A DNA stretch of 64,000 bases from Paracoccus wurundjeri. Its GTDB lineage: Bacteria; Pseudomonadota; Alphaproteobacteria; Rhodobacterales; Rhodobacteraceae. The position numbers and the translations under genes were made by a program. The notes under the pieces are model-generated. The model saw only the letters and a program-made list of their open reading frames with translations. It was not told where the DNA came from and searched no databases. The stretch spans positions 186,001 to 250,000 of the forward strand of contig NZ_JAUUTZ010000001.1 of the NCBI RefSeq assembly GCF_030678915.1, written 5' to 3'. Below are positions 28,860 to 37,720 of this stretch, piece after piece (positions within the stretch are counted from its first letter, which is position 1; each line of letters opens with the position of its first letter).

Positions 28860-30125
28860 ATGAAGGATATGGTCGAAGCAGAGGCGTTGATCGCGAAAAT
28901 GGGCGAAGCCGCGCGCGCGGCCGCGACGGAATTGGCGCAAGCCCCAGCCGAACGGAAACACGCCGCGTTGATCGGCGCAGCCTATGAAATTCGTAAACGC
29001 GCGCCCGAAATTCTTGCGGCGAATGCGCGCGACCTGGAATATGGCCGCGAAAAGGGCCTGTCCGATGCAATGATCGACCGCCTTCGGCTGGATGACGACC
29101 GGTTGCGCGGGATCGAGGACGGTTTGCGCGCCGTGGCCGAGCAGCCGGATCCGATCGGTGCGGTCATCGATGAATGGGACCGTCCGACCGGATTGCATAT
29201 CCAGCGTGTCCGTACACCGATCGGGGTGTTGGGCGTGATCTATGAAAGCCGTCCGAATGTGACGGCGGATGCCGGTGCGCTTGCCCTGAAATCCGGGAAT
29301 GCGGTCATCCTGCGCGGCGGCTCGGAAAGCCTGCATTCGTCGGAAGCGATCCATGCCTGTCTGGTCGAAGGCTTGCGTCAGGCGAAACTGCCGGAAGCAG
29401 CGATTCAGCTTGTCCCTACCCGTGACCGTGCGGCGGTCAGTGCCATGCTGACGGCGCAGGGGCTGATCGATGTCATCATTCCGCGTGGCGGCAAGGGATT
29501 GGTCGGGCTTGTACAGCGAGAGGCGCGGGTGCCGGTCTTCGCGCATCTTGAAGGGATCTGCCATATCTATGTGGATCGCGATGCCGACCCCGAAATGGCC
29601 CGCAAGGTGGTACTGAATGCCAAGACGCGGCGCACGGGCATTTGCGGTGCGGCGGAATGCCTGCTGATCGACTGGCGGTTTTACACGCAACACGGGGCCA
29701 CCGTCATCGAGGATCTGATCGCCGCCGGTGTAGAGGTCCGGGCGGAAGACGAGTTGTCGAAGATATCGGGAACCGTTCGCGCGCAGCCTGATGATTTCGG
29801 GCGGGAATTTCTGGATATGATCATCGCGGTCCGGCTTGTGGATGGCGTTGACGAGGCGATTGCGCATATCCGGAAATATGGCAGCCAGCATACTGAATCG
29901 ATCCTGACCGGCAACGATGCGACGGCCGAGGCGTTTTTTGCCGGGTTGGACAGTGCGATCCTCATGCGGAACGCCTCGACGCAATTCGCGGATGGAGGCG
30001 AATTTGGCATGGGGGCGGAAATCGGCATCGCGACCGGAAAACTGCATGCCCGCGGCCCGGTGGGAGCCGAGCAACTGACCAGCTTCAAATATCAGGTCAC
30101 GGGGCAGGGAACGATCAGGAGCTAG
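28860..30125 (+). CDS. proA: Gamma-glutamyl phosphate reductase
   Basis: NADPH-dependent second step of proline synthesis, giving glutamate 5-semialdehyde. The 421 residues have the aldehyde dehydrogenase fold: [32 protein letters not shown] for nucleotide binding and [19 protein letters not shown] with the catalytic cysteine. The tail ([29 protein letters not shown]) is typical. proB is not adjacent. A strong terminator follows at 30142-30170. A 459-residue open frame on the opposite strand is a shadow. Confidence 0.97.
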   Translation: MKDMVEAEALIAKMGEAARAAATELAQAPAERKHAALIGAAYEIRKRAPEILAANARDLEYGREKGLSDAMIDRLRLDDDRLRGIEDGLRAVAEQPDPIGAVIDEWDRPTGLHIQRVRTPIGVLGVIYESRPNVTADAGALALKSGNAVILRGGSESLHSSEAIHACLVEGLRQAKLPEAAIQLVPTRDRAAVSAMLTAQGLIDVIIPRGGKGLVGLVQREARVPVFAHLEGICHIYVDRDADPEMARKVVLNAKTRRTGICGAAECLLIDWRFYTQHGATVIEDLIAAGVEVRAEDELSKISGTVRAQPDDFGREFLDMIIAVRLVDGVDEAIAHIRKYGSQHTESILTGNDATAEAFFAGLDSAILMRNASTQFADGGEFGMGAEIGIATGKLHARGPVGAEQLTSFKYQVTGQGTIRS

Positions 30126-30141
30126 GCCGGCTCTCTGGCGG

Positions 30142-30170
30142 GACCGCCCCTTTGGCTGGGGCGGTCTTTT
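30142..30170 (+). terminator. Rho-independent terminator of proA
   Basis: GACCGCCCC, a 7-base loop, GGGGCGGTC: a perfect 9-bp stem followed at once by TTTT. It starts 17 bases after the proA stop and ends just before the 3' end of the convergent chpT. The opposite strand lacks a T run after the stem, so it should act on proA only. Confidence 0.85.
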
Positions 30171-30176
30171 CGAATG

Positions 30177-30809
30177 TCAGAACGCGATTCCGACGCTGCG
30201 CCCGGTCAGCTTCCAGCTTAATGCGCGACCGCAATCCGCCGCCGCTTCCGCAAGCAGGAGAAACTGAACCTCTGAGGGCGAGGGGCTGCGTTGCGGTAGC
30301 GTTTCGCTTTGATCCAGCCAGGCCCACAGGGTGGTATCGGCCCGGATTTCTTCGGCTTCCGCCGTCAGTTTCCAGCCGGTTTCGGAATGCCGTACCATGA
30401 CATTTCCGCCCTTGGGCAAGGCATGTTCAAGACACATCATGGCAAGCAAAACCATCCGGACGCGATCGCGTGGAAATGTGCCATAGGCGATCAGATCAAC
30501 CTTGATCCGATGCTGCGCCGTCATGCCGGATAGCAGCTTCTTCAGTTGTGCGGCGGTGATCGACTGATCCGCCGAGGCATGGCCGAAAGCGATCCGGAAA
30601 GATTGAAGCCGGTTATGGGCCGCACTGACTGAATCCGCGATAAGACGCATTTCGGGCGTCCGGGTCAGGCCGGGAAACTCGTCCGAAAGTTCAAGCAGTT
30701 CTATGCCATTGCCGATCGCTCCGATCGGAGAAACAAGATCATGACACAGCCGGGAACCAACCAGTGTCGCCAACTGGCGGGGATCGATACGCATTGTATG
30801 GGCACTCAT
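30177..30809 (-). CDS. chpT: Histidine phosphotransferase ChpT
   Basis: Relay protein that passes phosphate from the hybrid kinase CckA to the response regulators CtrA and CpdR. The 210 residues show a dimerisation/histidine-phosphotransfer helix pair with the phospho-accepting His23 in SRLCHDLVSPIGAIGNGIELL, then a degenerate kinase-like C-terminal domain (RVRMVLLAMMCLEHALPKGGNVMVRH). The start could also be the ATG at 30794. It is divergent from the DUF3553 gene. Its presence makes the CtrA-type box in the flagellar locus plausible. Confidence 0.9.
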   Translation of the reverse strand: MSAHTMRIDPRQLATLVGSRLCHDLVSPIGAIGNGIELLELSDEFPGLTRTPEMRLIADSVSAAHNRLQSFRIAFGHASADQSITAAQLKKLLSGMTAQHRIKVDLIAYGTFPRDRVRMVLLAMMCLEHALPKGGNVMVRHSETGWKLTAEAEEIRADTTLWAWLDQSETLPQRSPSPSEVQFLLLAEAAADCGRALSWKLTGRSVGIAF

Positions 30810-30848
30810 CAGAATGTACCTTCTGAACCTGACATCAAAGGATTAATC

Positions 30849-31028
30849 ATGAATGAACTTCTCGAACCCGGAATGATCGTCCGGCATCCCGGTGCTCCGG
30901 AATGGGGAGAAGGACAGGTGCAATCGCGTATCGGCGACCGGATTACCGTGAATTTTACCAACGCCGGAAAGCAGGTTATCGACGGTAAAAGGGTTACTCT
31001 GGAGATCCTGCGGTGGAATCAATCGTGA
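30849..31028 (+). CDS. DUF3553 family protein
   Basis: A 59-residue protein (LEPGMIVRHPGAPEWGEGQVQSRIGDRITVNFTNAGKQVI) of the DUF3553 family, a small beta-rich fold similar to domains found at the end of some UvrD/PcrA-type helicases and CarD-like proteins. That similarity suggests nucleic-acid or polymerase contact, but this is inference. AAAGGA lies 8 bases before the ATG. It is divergent from chpT by 39 bp, so the two promoters must overlap or face each other. Confidence 0.85.
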   Translation: MNELLEPGMIVRHPGAPEWGEGQVQSRIGDRITVNFTNAGKQVIDGKRVTLEILRWNQS

Positions 31029-31065
31029 CATTGTGACCAATAATTACTCTTCTTTGGGTTGTTTT

Positions 31066-31087
31066 ATGCCTGATTACGGCATCTTTT
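31066..31087 (+). terminator. Weak terminator-like hairpin after DUF3553 gene
   Basis: ATGCC, a 7-base loop, GGCAT, then CTTTT. The stem is only 5 bp, so efficiency is doubtful, but it is the only such structure between the DUF3553 gene and olsB. Confidence 0.35.
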
Positions 31088-31179
31088 GCGTGTAACAGGA
31101 TCCTGCATTTGGTTGCAATGCGACATTTGCACATTTAGACAGCAATCCTGAGCGCATTTCGGCAATACCGGCAGGTCCG

Positions 31180-31962
31180 ATGAAATCCGACCCTTCTTAT
31201 TTCGATATCCGCATTGCCACGAGTGAGCGTGATCTGCGCGCGGCGCAAAGGCTGCGCTACCGGGTTTTTGTCGAAGAGCTTGGTGGCGATGGCCCTTTGG
31301 TGGATCACGAGAATCGGCTTGAGCGGGACGAGTTCGATCCCGTCGTTGATCATCTCTGCCTGATCGATAAACGGCGCAGCACGGATGCGCTGGATCATGT
31401 CGTAGGGGCTTATCGGCTTTTACCGGGGCTTCGGGCGGAAGAGTTCGGCCGTTTCTATTGCGATAGCGAATATGATCTGACCAGATTGCGTACCTCGGGG
31501 CGATCTCTTCTCGAACTTGGCCGGTCATGCGTGGATCGGGATTACCGGGGTGGTTCGGGGATGTTTCTGCTGTGGAACGCCCTGGCCGATTACGTTCTTG
31601 ATCTGGGGATAGAACTGCTGTTCGGCGTGGCCAGTTTTCATGGTACTGATTCCGGGATACTGGCTCCGTCGCTAAGTTGGCTTTACCATCATCACCTTGC
31701 CGATGAGACATTGCGCCCCACGGCCCGGGCAGAAGGTTATCAGCCGATGAATTTGATCCCTCCGGACCAGCTTGACCGGCGCGAGGTGATGATCGGCATG
31801 CCTGCGCTTATCAAGGCTTATCTCCGGCTTGGTGGCCGGGTCGGGGATGGCGCTTATATCGACCGGGATTTCAATACGACCGATGTTTTCCTTCTGATGG
31901 ATACCGCGGCCATGTCCGAAAAGCACAAGAAATTTTACGAAAGCCGCTGGCAAGGGCAATGA
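31180..31962 (+). CDS. olsB: Ornithine N-acyltransferase OlsB
   Basis: Transfers a 3-hydroxyacyl group from acyl carrier protein to ornithine to give lyso-ornithine lipid, a phosphorus-free membrane lipid. The 260 residues carry the GNAT-like OlsB domain: RDLRAAQRLRYRVFVEELGG, then LELGRSCVDRDYRGGSGMFLLWNALADYVL, which holds the acyl-donor binding turn, and FHGTDSGILAPSLSWLYHHHL. It overlaps olsA by 4 bp, and the pair forms the complete two-step route. Confidence 0.92.
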   Translation: MKSDPSYFDIRIATSERDLRAAQRLRYRVFVEELGGDGPLVDHENRLERDEFDPVVDHLCLIDKRRSTDALDHVVGAYRLLPGLRAEEFGRFYCDSEYDLTRLRTSGRSLLELGRSCVDRDYRGGSGMFLLWNALADYVLDLGIELLFGVASFHGTDSGILAPSLSWLYHHHLADETLRPTARAEGYQPMNLIPPDQLDRREVMIGMPALIKAYLRLGGRVGDGAYIDRDFNTTDVFLLMDTAAMSEKHKKFYESRWQGQ

Positions 31963-32840
31963 GCGGAACACGTGAGCGCATCGAACCCGTCCGGGGTGAG
32001 ATGACATGGCGAAGCGATGACGTTCCTGCCTTGGCGCGGCCGGCGGGGTTTTTGGGCTGGTGGCGGGTTATGCGCCGTGGAATACCTGCGATTCTTGTGC
32101 TTCTGATCGGTGTGATCCTGATCCTGCCGATGCGCGGAATCGAAAAGTTGCTTCATGGTCCTCGCCGCCCCTGGACCGGGCCTCATGTTCAGATCGTCTG
32201 CCGTCTGGTGCTGGTTTGCATCGGGCTTGGCTGGCGCTGCCAAGGGCTGCCCATGCGCGGTCCCGGCGCCATCGTGGCGAACCATTCAAGCTGGCTGGAT
32301 ATCCTGACGATGAATGCGGCGCTGCCGATCTTCTTCGTTTCCAAGGCCGAGGTGCGCGGCTGGCCGGGCATCAATATCCTGACTGCGGTCACCAATACCC
32401 ATTTCGTGGTTCGCGATCCGAAATTCGCCCGGCAGCAGGCAAGGGAATTCGCCGCGCGTGTGCGGGCGGGTCATCGGTTGCTGTTCTTCCCCGAGGGAAC
32501 CTCGACCGATGGGCGGCGGGTCCTGCCGTTCAAACCGACGCTGTTTCAGGGTTTTCTGGATCCCGAACTGCCCGAAGCCCTGGCGATTCAACCGATGAGC
32601 GTTGCCTATCACGCGCCCAGCGGGTGCGACCCGCGATTCTATGGCTGGTGGGGTGATATGGGGCTGGGGGATCATTTGCTGACGGTGCTGTCCGCGCCGC
32701 GTCAGGGCCGGGTCGAGGTGGTTCTGCTTCCGCCCGTTCCGGTTGCCGGAGAAACCCGGAAGACATTGGCCCTGAAGACAGGTGAATCCGTGCGTGAAGG
32801 GCTTGATGCCGCGCTTGGAGAAGCGGATAATCAAGATTGA
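31959..32840 (+). CDS. olsA: Lyso-ornithine lipid O-acyltransferase OlsA
   Basis: Second step of ornithine-lipid synthesis, acylating the hydroxyl of lyso-ornithine lipid; the PlsC family also acylates lysophosphatidate. The 293-residue protein has a membrane span at about residues 45-65 and the catalytic HX4D motif NHSSWLD, with His109 and Asp114. The second motif FPEGTSTDGRRVLPFKPTLF is the acceptor-binding element. Coupling to olsB favours the ornithine-lipid role over general PlsC. Confidence 0.92.
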   Translation: MSGTRERIEPVRGEMTWRSDDVPALARPAGFLGWWRVMRRGIPAILVLLIGVILILPMRGIEKLLHGPRRPWTGPHVQIVCRLVLVCIGLGWRCQGLPMRGPGAIVANHSSWLDILTMNAALPIFFVSKAEVRGWPGINILTAVTNTHFVVRDPKFARQQAREFAARVRAGHRLLFFPEGTSTDGRRVLPFKPTLFQGFLDPELPEALAIQPMSVAYHAPSGCDPRFYGWWGDMGLGDHLLTVLSAPRQGRVEVVLLPPVPVAGETRKTLALKTGESVREGLDAALGEADNQD

Positions 32841-32900
32841 ATCTGCCGCCATAATACCATATATTGTATCCCCCTCCGCCATTGCCGCCAAGGAAGCCAG

Positions 32901-35165
32901 ATGACTCGTTTTGCCGCCCCAATTGCCGAACAGATCTGGGACATGAAATACCGGATGAAGGATGCCGCCGGGCAACCTGTAGATGCAACGGTCGAGGATA
33001 GCTGGCGGCGCGTTGCCCGTGATCTTGCACAGGTCGAGAAAGAGCCGGAGATCTGGGAAGATCGTTTTTATGCCGCGCTCGAGGATTTCAAATTCCTGCC
33101 CGCAGGCCGGATTCTGGCCGGAGCGGGAACAGGCAGGACGGTGACGCTGTTCAATTGCTTTGTCATGGGGACGATCCCCGACAATATGGGCGGCATCTTC
33201 GACATGTTGAAAGAAGCCGCCCTGACCATGCAGCAGGGTGGTGGGATCGGCTACGATTTCAGCACCATCCGCCCCAAGGGGGCCGAGGTGAAGGGCGTGG
33301 CGGCGGATGCCTCGGGGCCGCTTTCCTTCATGGATGTCTGGGATGCGATGTGCCGCACGATCATGTCGGCGGGCAGCCGGCGCGGTGCGATGATGGCCAC
33401 GATGCGCTGCGATCATCCGGATATCGAACAATTCATCGAGGCCAAGCAGGACAGCGCCCGTTTGCGGATGTTCAACCTTTCGGTGCTGGTCACGGATGCG
33501 TTCATGGAGGCCGTGAAGGTCGACGGCACATGGGATCTGAAATTCGGCGACAAGGTCTATCGGACCTTGCAGGCGCGCGATCTGTGGAACCGGATCATGC
33601 GCGCGACCTATGATTACGCCGAGCCCGGCGTGATCTTCATCGACCGGATCAATCAGGCGAACAATCTGCATTACGCCGAGACGATCTCGGCGACCAATCC
33701 CTGCGGCGAGCAACCATTGCCGCCCTATGGCGCCTGCCTGTTGGGCTCGATCAATCTGGCCCGGCTGGTGACGGAACCGTTCTCGGATGCCGCAAGGCTG
33801 GATGAGGCGGCGCTTGACGAACTGGTGCGGACTGCCGTGCGGATGATGGATAACGTGGTGGATGCCTCGAAATTCCCGCTGGATCAGCAGGCCGCTGAAG
33901 CACAGGCCAAACGCCGGATCGGGCTTGGTGTCACCGGCTTGGCGGATGCCTTGCTGATGCTTGGCCTGCGATACGGGGCAGAGGATGCGGCTGCGCAAAC
34001 GCGGGTCTGGATGAAGGCAATTGCGCGTTCGGCCTATCTGGCAAGCGCCGATCTGGCGCGTGAGAAGGGGGCATTCCCGCTGTTCGATGCGGATGAGTTC
34101 CTGAAGTCGGGTTTCATGCAGCGGATGGATGTGGATGTGCGTGACGCCATCGCGGCGCATGGCATCCGTAACGCGCTTCTGACCTCGATCGCGCCGACCG
34201 GGACGATCAGCCTTTATGCGGGCAATGTCAGTTCCGGGATCGAACCGGTCTTCGCTTATGCCTATAGCCGCAAGGTGCTGCAAAAGGACGGTTCCCGTAC
34301 CGAGGAAGAGGTGGTCGATTACGCGGTGCAGATGTGGCGCGATCTGAAGGGCGACGCACCCCTGCCGGATCACTTCGTGAATGCGCAGACCCTTGCGCCC
34401 CGCGATCACGTCGCCATGCAGGCGGCGGCGCAGGAATGGGTGGACAGCTCGATCTCCAAGACCATCAACTGCCCCGAAGATATCTCTTTCGAGGATTTCA
34501 AGGATGTTTATCTTGCGGCATGGGATCTGGGCTGCAAGGGCTGTACGACCTATCGCCCGAATGATGTGACGGGTTCGGTCCTGTCCGTTTCCGAAAAAAC
34601 CGAGGCCGCGCCCGAAGCCGATCAGGGCGCCGATGTCGTCTATCTGACAGAGCCGCTTGACCGGCCGTCCGCGTTGGAGGGGTCGACCTACAAGCTGAAA
34701 TGGCCGGGCAGCGAACATGCGATCTATATCACCGTGAATGACATCGTGCAGGGCGGACATCGCCGCCCCTTCGAAGTGTTCATCAACTCGAAGAATATGG
34801 AGCATTTCGCCTGGACCGTCGCATTGACGCGGATGATCTCGGCGGTGTTCCGTCGCGGCGGGGATGTGTCTTTCGTGGTCGAGGAATTGAAAGCGGTGTT
34901 CGATCCGCGCGGCGGCGCCTGGATGCAGGGCCGTTATGTGCCGTCCATTCTGGCGGCGATCGGCGGAGTGATCGAACGACATATGATCTCGACCGGGTTT
35001 CTGGCAGGTGAGGGAATGGGCCTGAAATCCGATCCGCGAGCAGAGGTCGTGGCCGTTGGGGAACGCCCGAAAGGCCCGGCCTGCCCAAGCTGCGGGCAAT
35101 TCGGCATGCAAATGCTTGAGGGCTGCATGACCTGCCCGAATTGCGGCCATTCGAAATGCGGATAG
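32901..35165 (+). CDS. nrdJ: Adenosylcobalamin-dependent ribonucleotide reductase (class II)
   Basis: Reduces ribonucleotides to deoxyribonucleotides using adenosylcobalamin as radical source, so it works with or without oxygen. The 754-residue protein has Cys86 (TLFNCFVMG), Cys268 in NPCGEQ, and Cys279 in YGACLLGSINLARL. The 11-residue spacing of the last two matches the thiyl-radical and redox cysteines of class II enzymes. The tail ends in a zinc ribbon (CPSCGQFGMQM, then CMTCPNCGHSKCG) with the C-terminal cysteines that re-reduce the active site. No cobalamin riboswitch fits in the 60-bp gap upstream. A 963-residue antisense open frame is a shadow. Confidence 0.96.
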   Translation: MTRFAAPIAEQIWDMKYRMKDAAGQPVDATVEDSWRRVARDLAQVEKEPEIWEDRFYAALEDFKFLPAGRILAGAGTGRTVTLFNCFVMGTIPDNMGGIFDMLKEAALTMQQGGGIGYDFSTIRPKGAEVKGVAADASGPLSFMDVWDAMCRTIMSAGSRRGAMMATMRCDHPDIEQFIEAKQDSARLRMFNLSVLVTDAFMEAVKVDGTWDLKFGDKVYRTLQARDLWNRIMRATYDYAEPGVIFIDRINQANNLHYAETISATNPCGEQPLPPYGACLLGSINLARLVTEPFSDAARLDEAALDELVRTAVRMMDNVVDASKFPLDQQAAEAQAKRRIGLGVTGLADALLMLGLRYGAEDAAAQTRVWMKAIARSAYLASADLAREKGAFPLFDADEFLKSGFMQRMDVDVRDAIAAHGIRNALLTSIAPTGTISLYAGNVSSGIEPVFAYAYSRKVLQKDGSRTEEEVVDYAVQMWRDLKGDAPLPDHFVNAQTLAPRDHVAMQAAAQEWVDSSISKTINCPEDISFEDFKDVYLAAWDLGCKGCTTYRPNDVTGSVLSVSEKTEAAPEADQGADVVYLTEPLDRPSALEGSTYKLKWPGSEHAIYITVNDIVQGGHRRPFEVFINSKNMEHFAWTVALTRMISAVFRRGGDVSFVVEELKAVFDPRGGAWMQGRYVPSILAAIGGVIERHMISTGFLAGEGMGLKSDPRAEVVAVGERPKGPACPSCGQFGMQMLEGCMTCPNCGHSKCG

Positions 35166-35234
35166 GCACAGGAGCATTCCGAACCGGCGACAACTGGATG
35201 CCGACCGGGCGCCGCGATATCTTGTAAACGAAAA

Positions 35235-35600
35235 CTACGCCCCGGGATCCTGCTCCTGATGGGACCAGAGATAACCGATGAATGCGCCTTTCACGATCCG
35301 CAGCAACACAAGGGTCAGAAGCGTCGTGATCAGGCCAACGATGAGCAGCAGAGTCAGCGGGCTTGGCCTGAACAGCACCCAAGTAAAGCCGATCAGCGGG
35401 ATCAAAAGCAATAGCATGATCGTCATGGTGAAGAATGCCGGACCGTCCGCGGCCCGATAATTTCCAAGCGGAGCCTTGCAGTTTTCGCATTCAGGAGAGA
35501 TCGTCAGATAGCCCGTCAGAAGTTTTCCCTCCCCGCAATTCGGGCAACGGTTCATCAACCCACGAATAACGGCCGCTTTTCTTTCCTGGGATTCCGTCAT
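35235..35600 (-). CDS. DUF983 family zinc-ribbon membrane protein
   Basis: A 121-residue protein of the DUF983 family, common in alphaproteobacteria. The N-terminus has a zinc ribbon made of two CxxC pairs (RCPNCGEGKLLTGYLTISPECENCKAPLG). Two or three hydrophobic segments follow (FTMTIMLLLLIPLIGFTWVLF, then LTLLLIVGLITTLLTLVLLRIV). In other genomes it often sits near cytochrome oxidase genes; there are none here, so no role is assigned. Start at 35600 (MTESQERK); an ATG six codons upstream is possible. Confidence 0.85.
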   Translation of the reverse strand: MTESQERKAAVIRGLMNRCPNCGEGKLLTGYLTISPECENCKAPLGNYRAADGPAFFTMTIMLLLLIPLIGFTWVLFRPSPLTLLLIVGLITTLLTLVLLRIVKGAFIGYLWSHQEQDPGA

Positions 35601-35687
35601 GTCCAGCCTCGCCCTCATATCACGTCAGCCATGCTGACACGGCCGACGATAGCAAATTCCGGGCGGACGTGACCACGCCCGGCGGAT

Positions 35688-36146
35688 TTATTGGCCGCTC
35701 AAGCCTTCCGATTTGAAGAAATCCGCGCATAGCGGTTCGGTCAATGCGGTAAATTCGTCTTCCGAAAGCTTTGCATAACAGGCCGATCTCAGGCGGCGCT
35801 CATACATTGTTCCGGGTTGCGGTCGTTCGGGACGATTCCCCTCGACAGAGGCCGCCTCGGACATCTTCATGAATCTTCCCGACGGCGGATCGAAGGCAAA
35901 TTCGTCCTCATAAATTTTCTCCAGACAGACCATTCCGCGGGTCGAGTCCTGCAGATTGAAGATCACACCTTCCCTGCTCAGAAGCTCTTCCCCGATTTCT
36001 TTTGCGGCATCGCTGGAGGGATCGCTCTCAAGCGCCGTCTCGCATTGATCAAGAAGCTCCCGCATCGGCAGACTGCTGTAATTCTCGTCGGCAAGAAGCG
36101 TGGCAGGGAATGTGGCGAATAGGGCGACAAATACGGCAGGTTTCAA
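35688..36146 (-). CDS. Secreted four-cysteine protein, TTG start
   Basis: An unrecognised 152-residue protein. I place the start at a TTG (36146): GGAGG sits 6 bases upstream and a clean signal peptide follows (KPAVFVALFATFPATLLADE). Extending to upstream ATGs adds about 50 residues of unlikely sequence. The mature part is acidic and has four cysteines (DQCETAL, MVCLEKI, SACYAKL, LCADFF), which could form two disulfides. It is divergent from an Ivy-like lysozyme inhibitor, so an envelope-defence role is possible but unproven. Confidence 0.72.
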   Translation of the reverse strand: MKPAVFVALFATFPATLLADENYSSLPMRELLDQCETALESDPSSDAAKEIGEELLSREGVIFNLQDSTRGMVCLEKIYEDEFAFDPPSGRFMKMSEAASVEGNRPERPQPGTMYERRLRSACYAKLSEDEFTALTEPLCADFFKSEGLSGQ

Positions 36147-36401
36147 TTTTTCCTCCGGGGATGGTGCGTCGTCTCCCAATTGCCCATGAATGCGGATGTG
36201 ACGCAAGACACAGTTCCCGGCGCCTTGCTGCTGCTGGCGAAGTTTGGCCATAAGAGTTGCGGGCAGGGCGCAGCCACCCCCTTTACCCAGCGGTGCCATC
36301 ACATATAATTCGTTTGCTGCGCCCGTTCGTCTGGCCTAGTTTCGTGAGGCGCGGCGAAAGACATTCCGCCAATTTCCGAAACAAGAACCGTGGTCCGACC
36401 G

Positions 36402-36869
36402 ATGAATACCAGATTCTGTGCCCTGATCGTGCTTGTGCTTTCCCTGCCGGCGACCTCATTCGCCCAAAGTGAAAAGACCGAACCGTCCCTGGCCGATCTG
36501 ACCGCGGACGAAAAGATGGAAGCGGCATTCGATGACATGGCCGGGGACGTGGAATTGCCCGATTGGGTCAAGTCCAAGGCGGTGACATCTCCGGGTCAGC
36601 GGGTCAGTTTTGACGGCAAGGAATATCTGGCCATGACCGGTTGCGAGCAGCATCAATGCGGCGCTCACAAGATCGCGGTGCTTTACGAGGAACAATCCGG
36701 AACGATGTATGGCCTTTTGACCGCCGAGGATGAGGAAAGCGGCGGCGAGACGCTGACCTGGCTCAATATCGGCGGCGGGCCGGAATCGATCGACGGCAAG
36801 ACCCTGTTATTCGCCGCAGTGACCGGAAGTATCGAGAACCACCCCGAGGATTTTCAATACGCGCAGTAA
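36402..36869 (+). CDS. Ivy-like (inhibitor of vertebrate lysozyme) periplasmic protein
   Basis: A 155-residue exported protein with a signal peptide (MNTRFCALIVLVLSLPATSFA) and the diagnostic cysteine loop GCEQHQCGAHKIAVLYEE. This corresponds to the C-x-x-H-x-C loop with which Ivy proteins plug the lysozyme active site. The flanking YLAMTGC and MYGLLTAED strands also fit. Expected role: protection of peptidoglycan against c-type lysozyme or control of lytic transglycosylases. Start at the ATG at 36402; a GTG four codons earlier is the alternative. Confidence 0.78.
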   Translation: MNTRFCALIVLVLSLPATSFAQSEKTEPSLADLTADEKMEAAFDDMAGDVELPDWVKSKAVTSPGQRVSFDGKEYLAMTGCEQHQCGAHKIAVLYEEQSGTMYGLLTAEDEESGGETLTWLNIGGGPESIDGKTLLFAAVTGSIENHPEDFQYAQ

Positions 36870-36931
36870 AACGCCGCGTCTTCGCCGATGGCTTTCTGAA
36901 CCAGTGCTGCGCCGGTTGACGGTGATGCGCT

Positions 36932-36950
36932 GGATATTTGAATGAAGAAG
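36932..36950 (-). repeat. Intergenic repeat motif, copy 3
   Basis: Read on the minus strand this is CTTCTTCATTCAAATATCC, close to the copies at 11102 and 14624. It lies in the gap between the convergent Ivy-like gene and the ABM gene. Confidence 0.55.
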
Positions 36951-36998
36951 GGCAGAGGTGGAGCCGGTCAGATATGACGGCAATCACCGGGCAGCCGC

Positions 36999-37349
36999 TC
37001 AGCCGCCGGAATGGATATTGCGGCTGTCTGCCGGTGCTTCGTCTCGGGCGTTCATGCCGTAATCGCGCAAAACATTGGCGATCCGCAGACGGTAATCGGC
37101 AAAGATGTGATCCCGGCCGGCCGTCTGTGCCGCGCGATGCTCTGACAGGTTGCGCCATTGCGCGATGGCGGCTTCGTCGCGCCAGAAGGACAGCGACAGA
37201 ATTTTATCGGGATTCGTAAGACTCCGGAAACGCTCGATCGAAAGGAACCCGTCTATGTCTTCCAGCAAGGGGCGAAGCTGGGCAGCCAGATCAAGATATT
37301 CGCTTTGGGTTTCCGTGGTGATTTCCACTTCGAAGATGACCGCGATCAT
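36999..37349 (-). CDS. Antibiotic biosynthesis monooxygenase (ABM) family protein
   Basis: A 116-residue ferredoxin-like alpha/beta-barrel protein. The pattern MIAVIFEVEITTETQSEYLDLAAQLRPLLEDIDGFLSIERFRSLTNPDKILSLSFWRDEAAIAQWRN is characteristic of ABM proteins of the heme-free or YgiN/HmoB-like type. Members range from quinone monooxygenases to heme-degrading enzymes, and the substrate cannot be told. It overlaps the NIPSNAP gene by 4 bp, so the two are co-translated and probably functionally linked. Confidence 0.85.
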   Translation of the reverse strand: MIAVIFEVEITTETQSEYLDLAAQLRPLLEDIDGFLSIERFRSLTNPDKILSLSFWRDEAAIAQWRNLSEHRAAQTAGRDHIFADYRLRIANVLRDYGMNARDEAPADSRNIHSGG

Positions 37350-37669
37350 GGGTGCACCCCATGCGGCGCCGAGGCCATCTTGACGAACAGGCGATCTTCG
37401 CGCCGGATGAAACCCTGATCGCGGGCGAATTCGTAATTCTCGCGTCCCAGAGGATCGGCTGCCAATCGGGCGCGATAATCCTCGTATTCCGCCAGAGAGG
37501 GCAGGGAGTATATCCCGTAAGCGGTCGTTGCCGATCCTTCATGCGGCGCGAAATAGCCGAACAGATCGGCCCCGCAACGCGGAATGCATTGTCCCCAGTT
37601 GCGGGCATATTCCTCGAACAGGTCACGCCGGTTCGGATCTATATCATAGGTGATGATGCAGGTTATCAT
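37346..37669 (-). CDS. NIPSNAP-family protein
   Basis: A 107-residue protein of the same dimeric alpha/beta-barrel superfamily as its partner. ITCIITYDIDPNRRDLFEEYARNWGQCIPRCGADLFGYFAPHEG and LAEYEDYRARLAADP are NIPSNAP features. The true start is the ATG at 37669, with AAAGG upstream; the open frame extends further but has no ribosome site. It is divergent from an ArsR-type regulator by 71 bp, the usual arrangement of a local repressor with its target operon. Confidence 0.82.
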   Translation of the reverse strand: MITCIITYDIDPNRRDLFEEYARNWGQCIPRCGADLFGYFAPHEGSATTAYGIYSLPSLAEYEDYRARLAADPLGRENYEFARDQGFIRREDRLFVKMASAPHGVHP

Positions 37670-37720
37670 GTCTTGGCCTTTCCTTGCTGTCATCTGGATA
37701 GCAGATTGCCGATACGTAAT

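Noticed and set aside
28695..30074. 459-codon open frame on the minus strand
   Set aside because: Antisense to proA; no motif and no ribosome site.
32841..32900. Cobalamin riboswitch before the B12-dependent reductase
   Set aside because: Only 60 bases separate olsA and nrdJ, too few for the riboswitch, and no B12-box sequence was seen.
32286..35177. 963-codon open frame on the minus strand
   Set aside because: It is antisense to the whole of nrdJ and reads as His/Arg/Asp-rich composition with no family motifs. High third-position GC on the plus strand removes stops from this frame.
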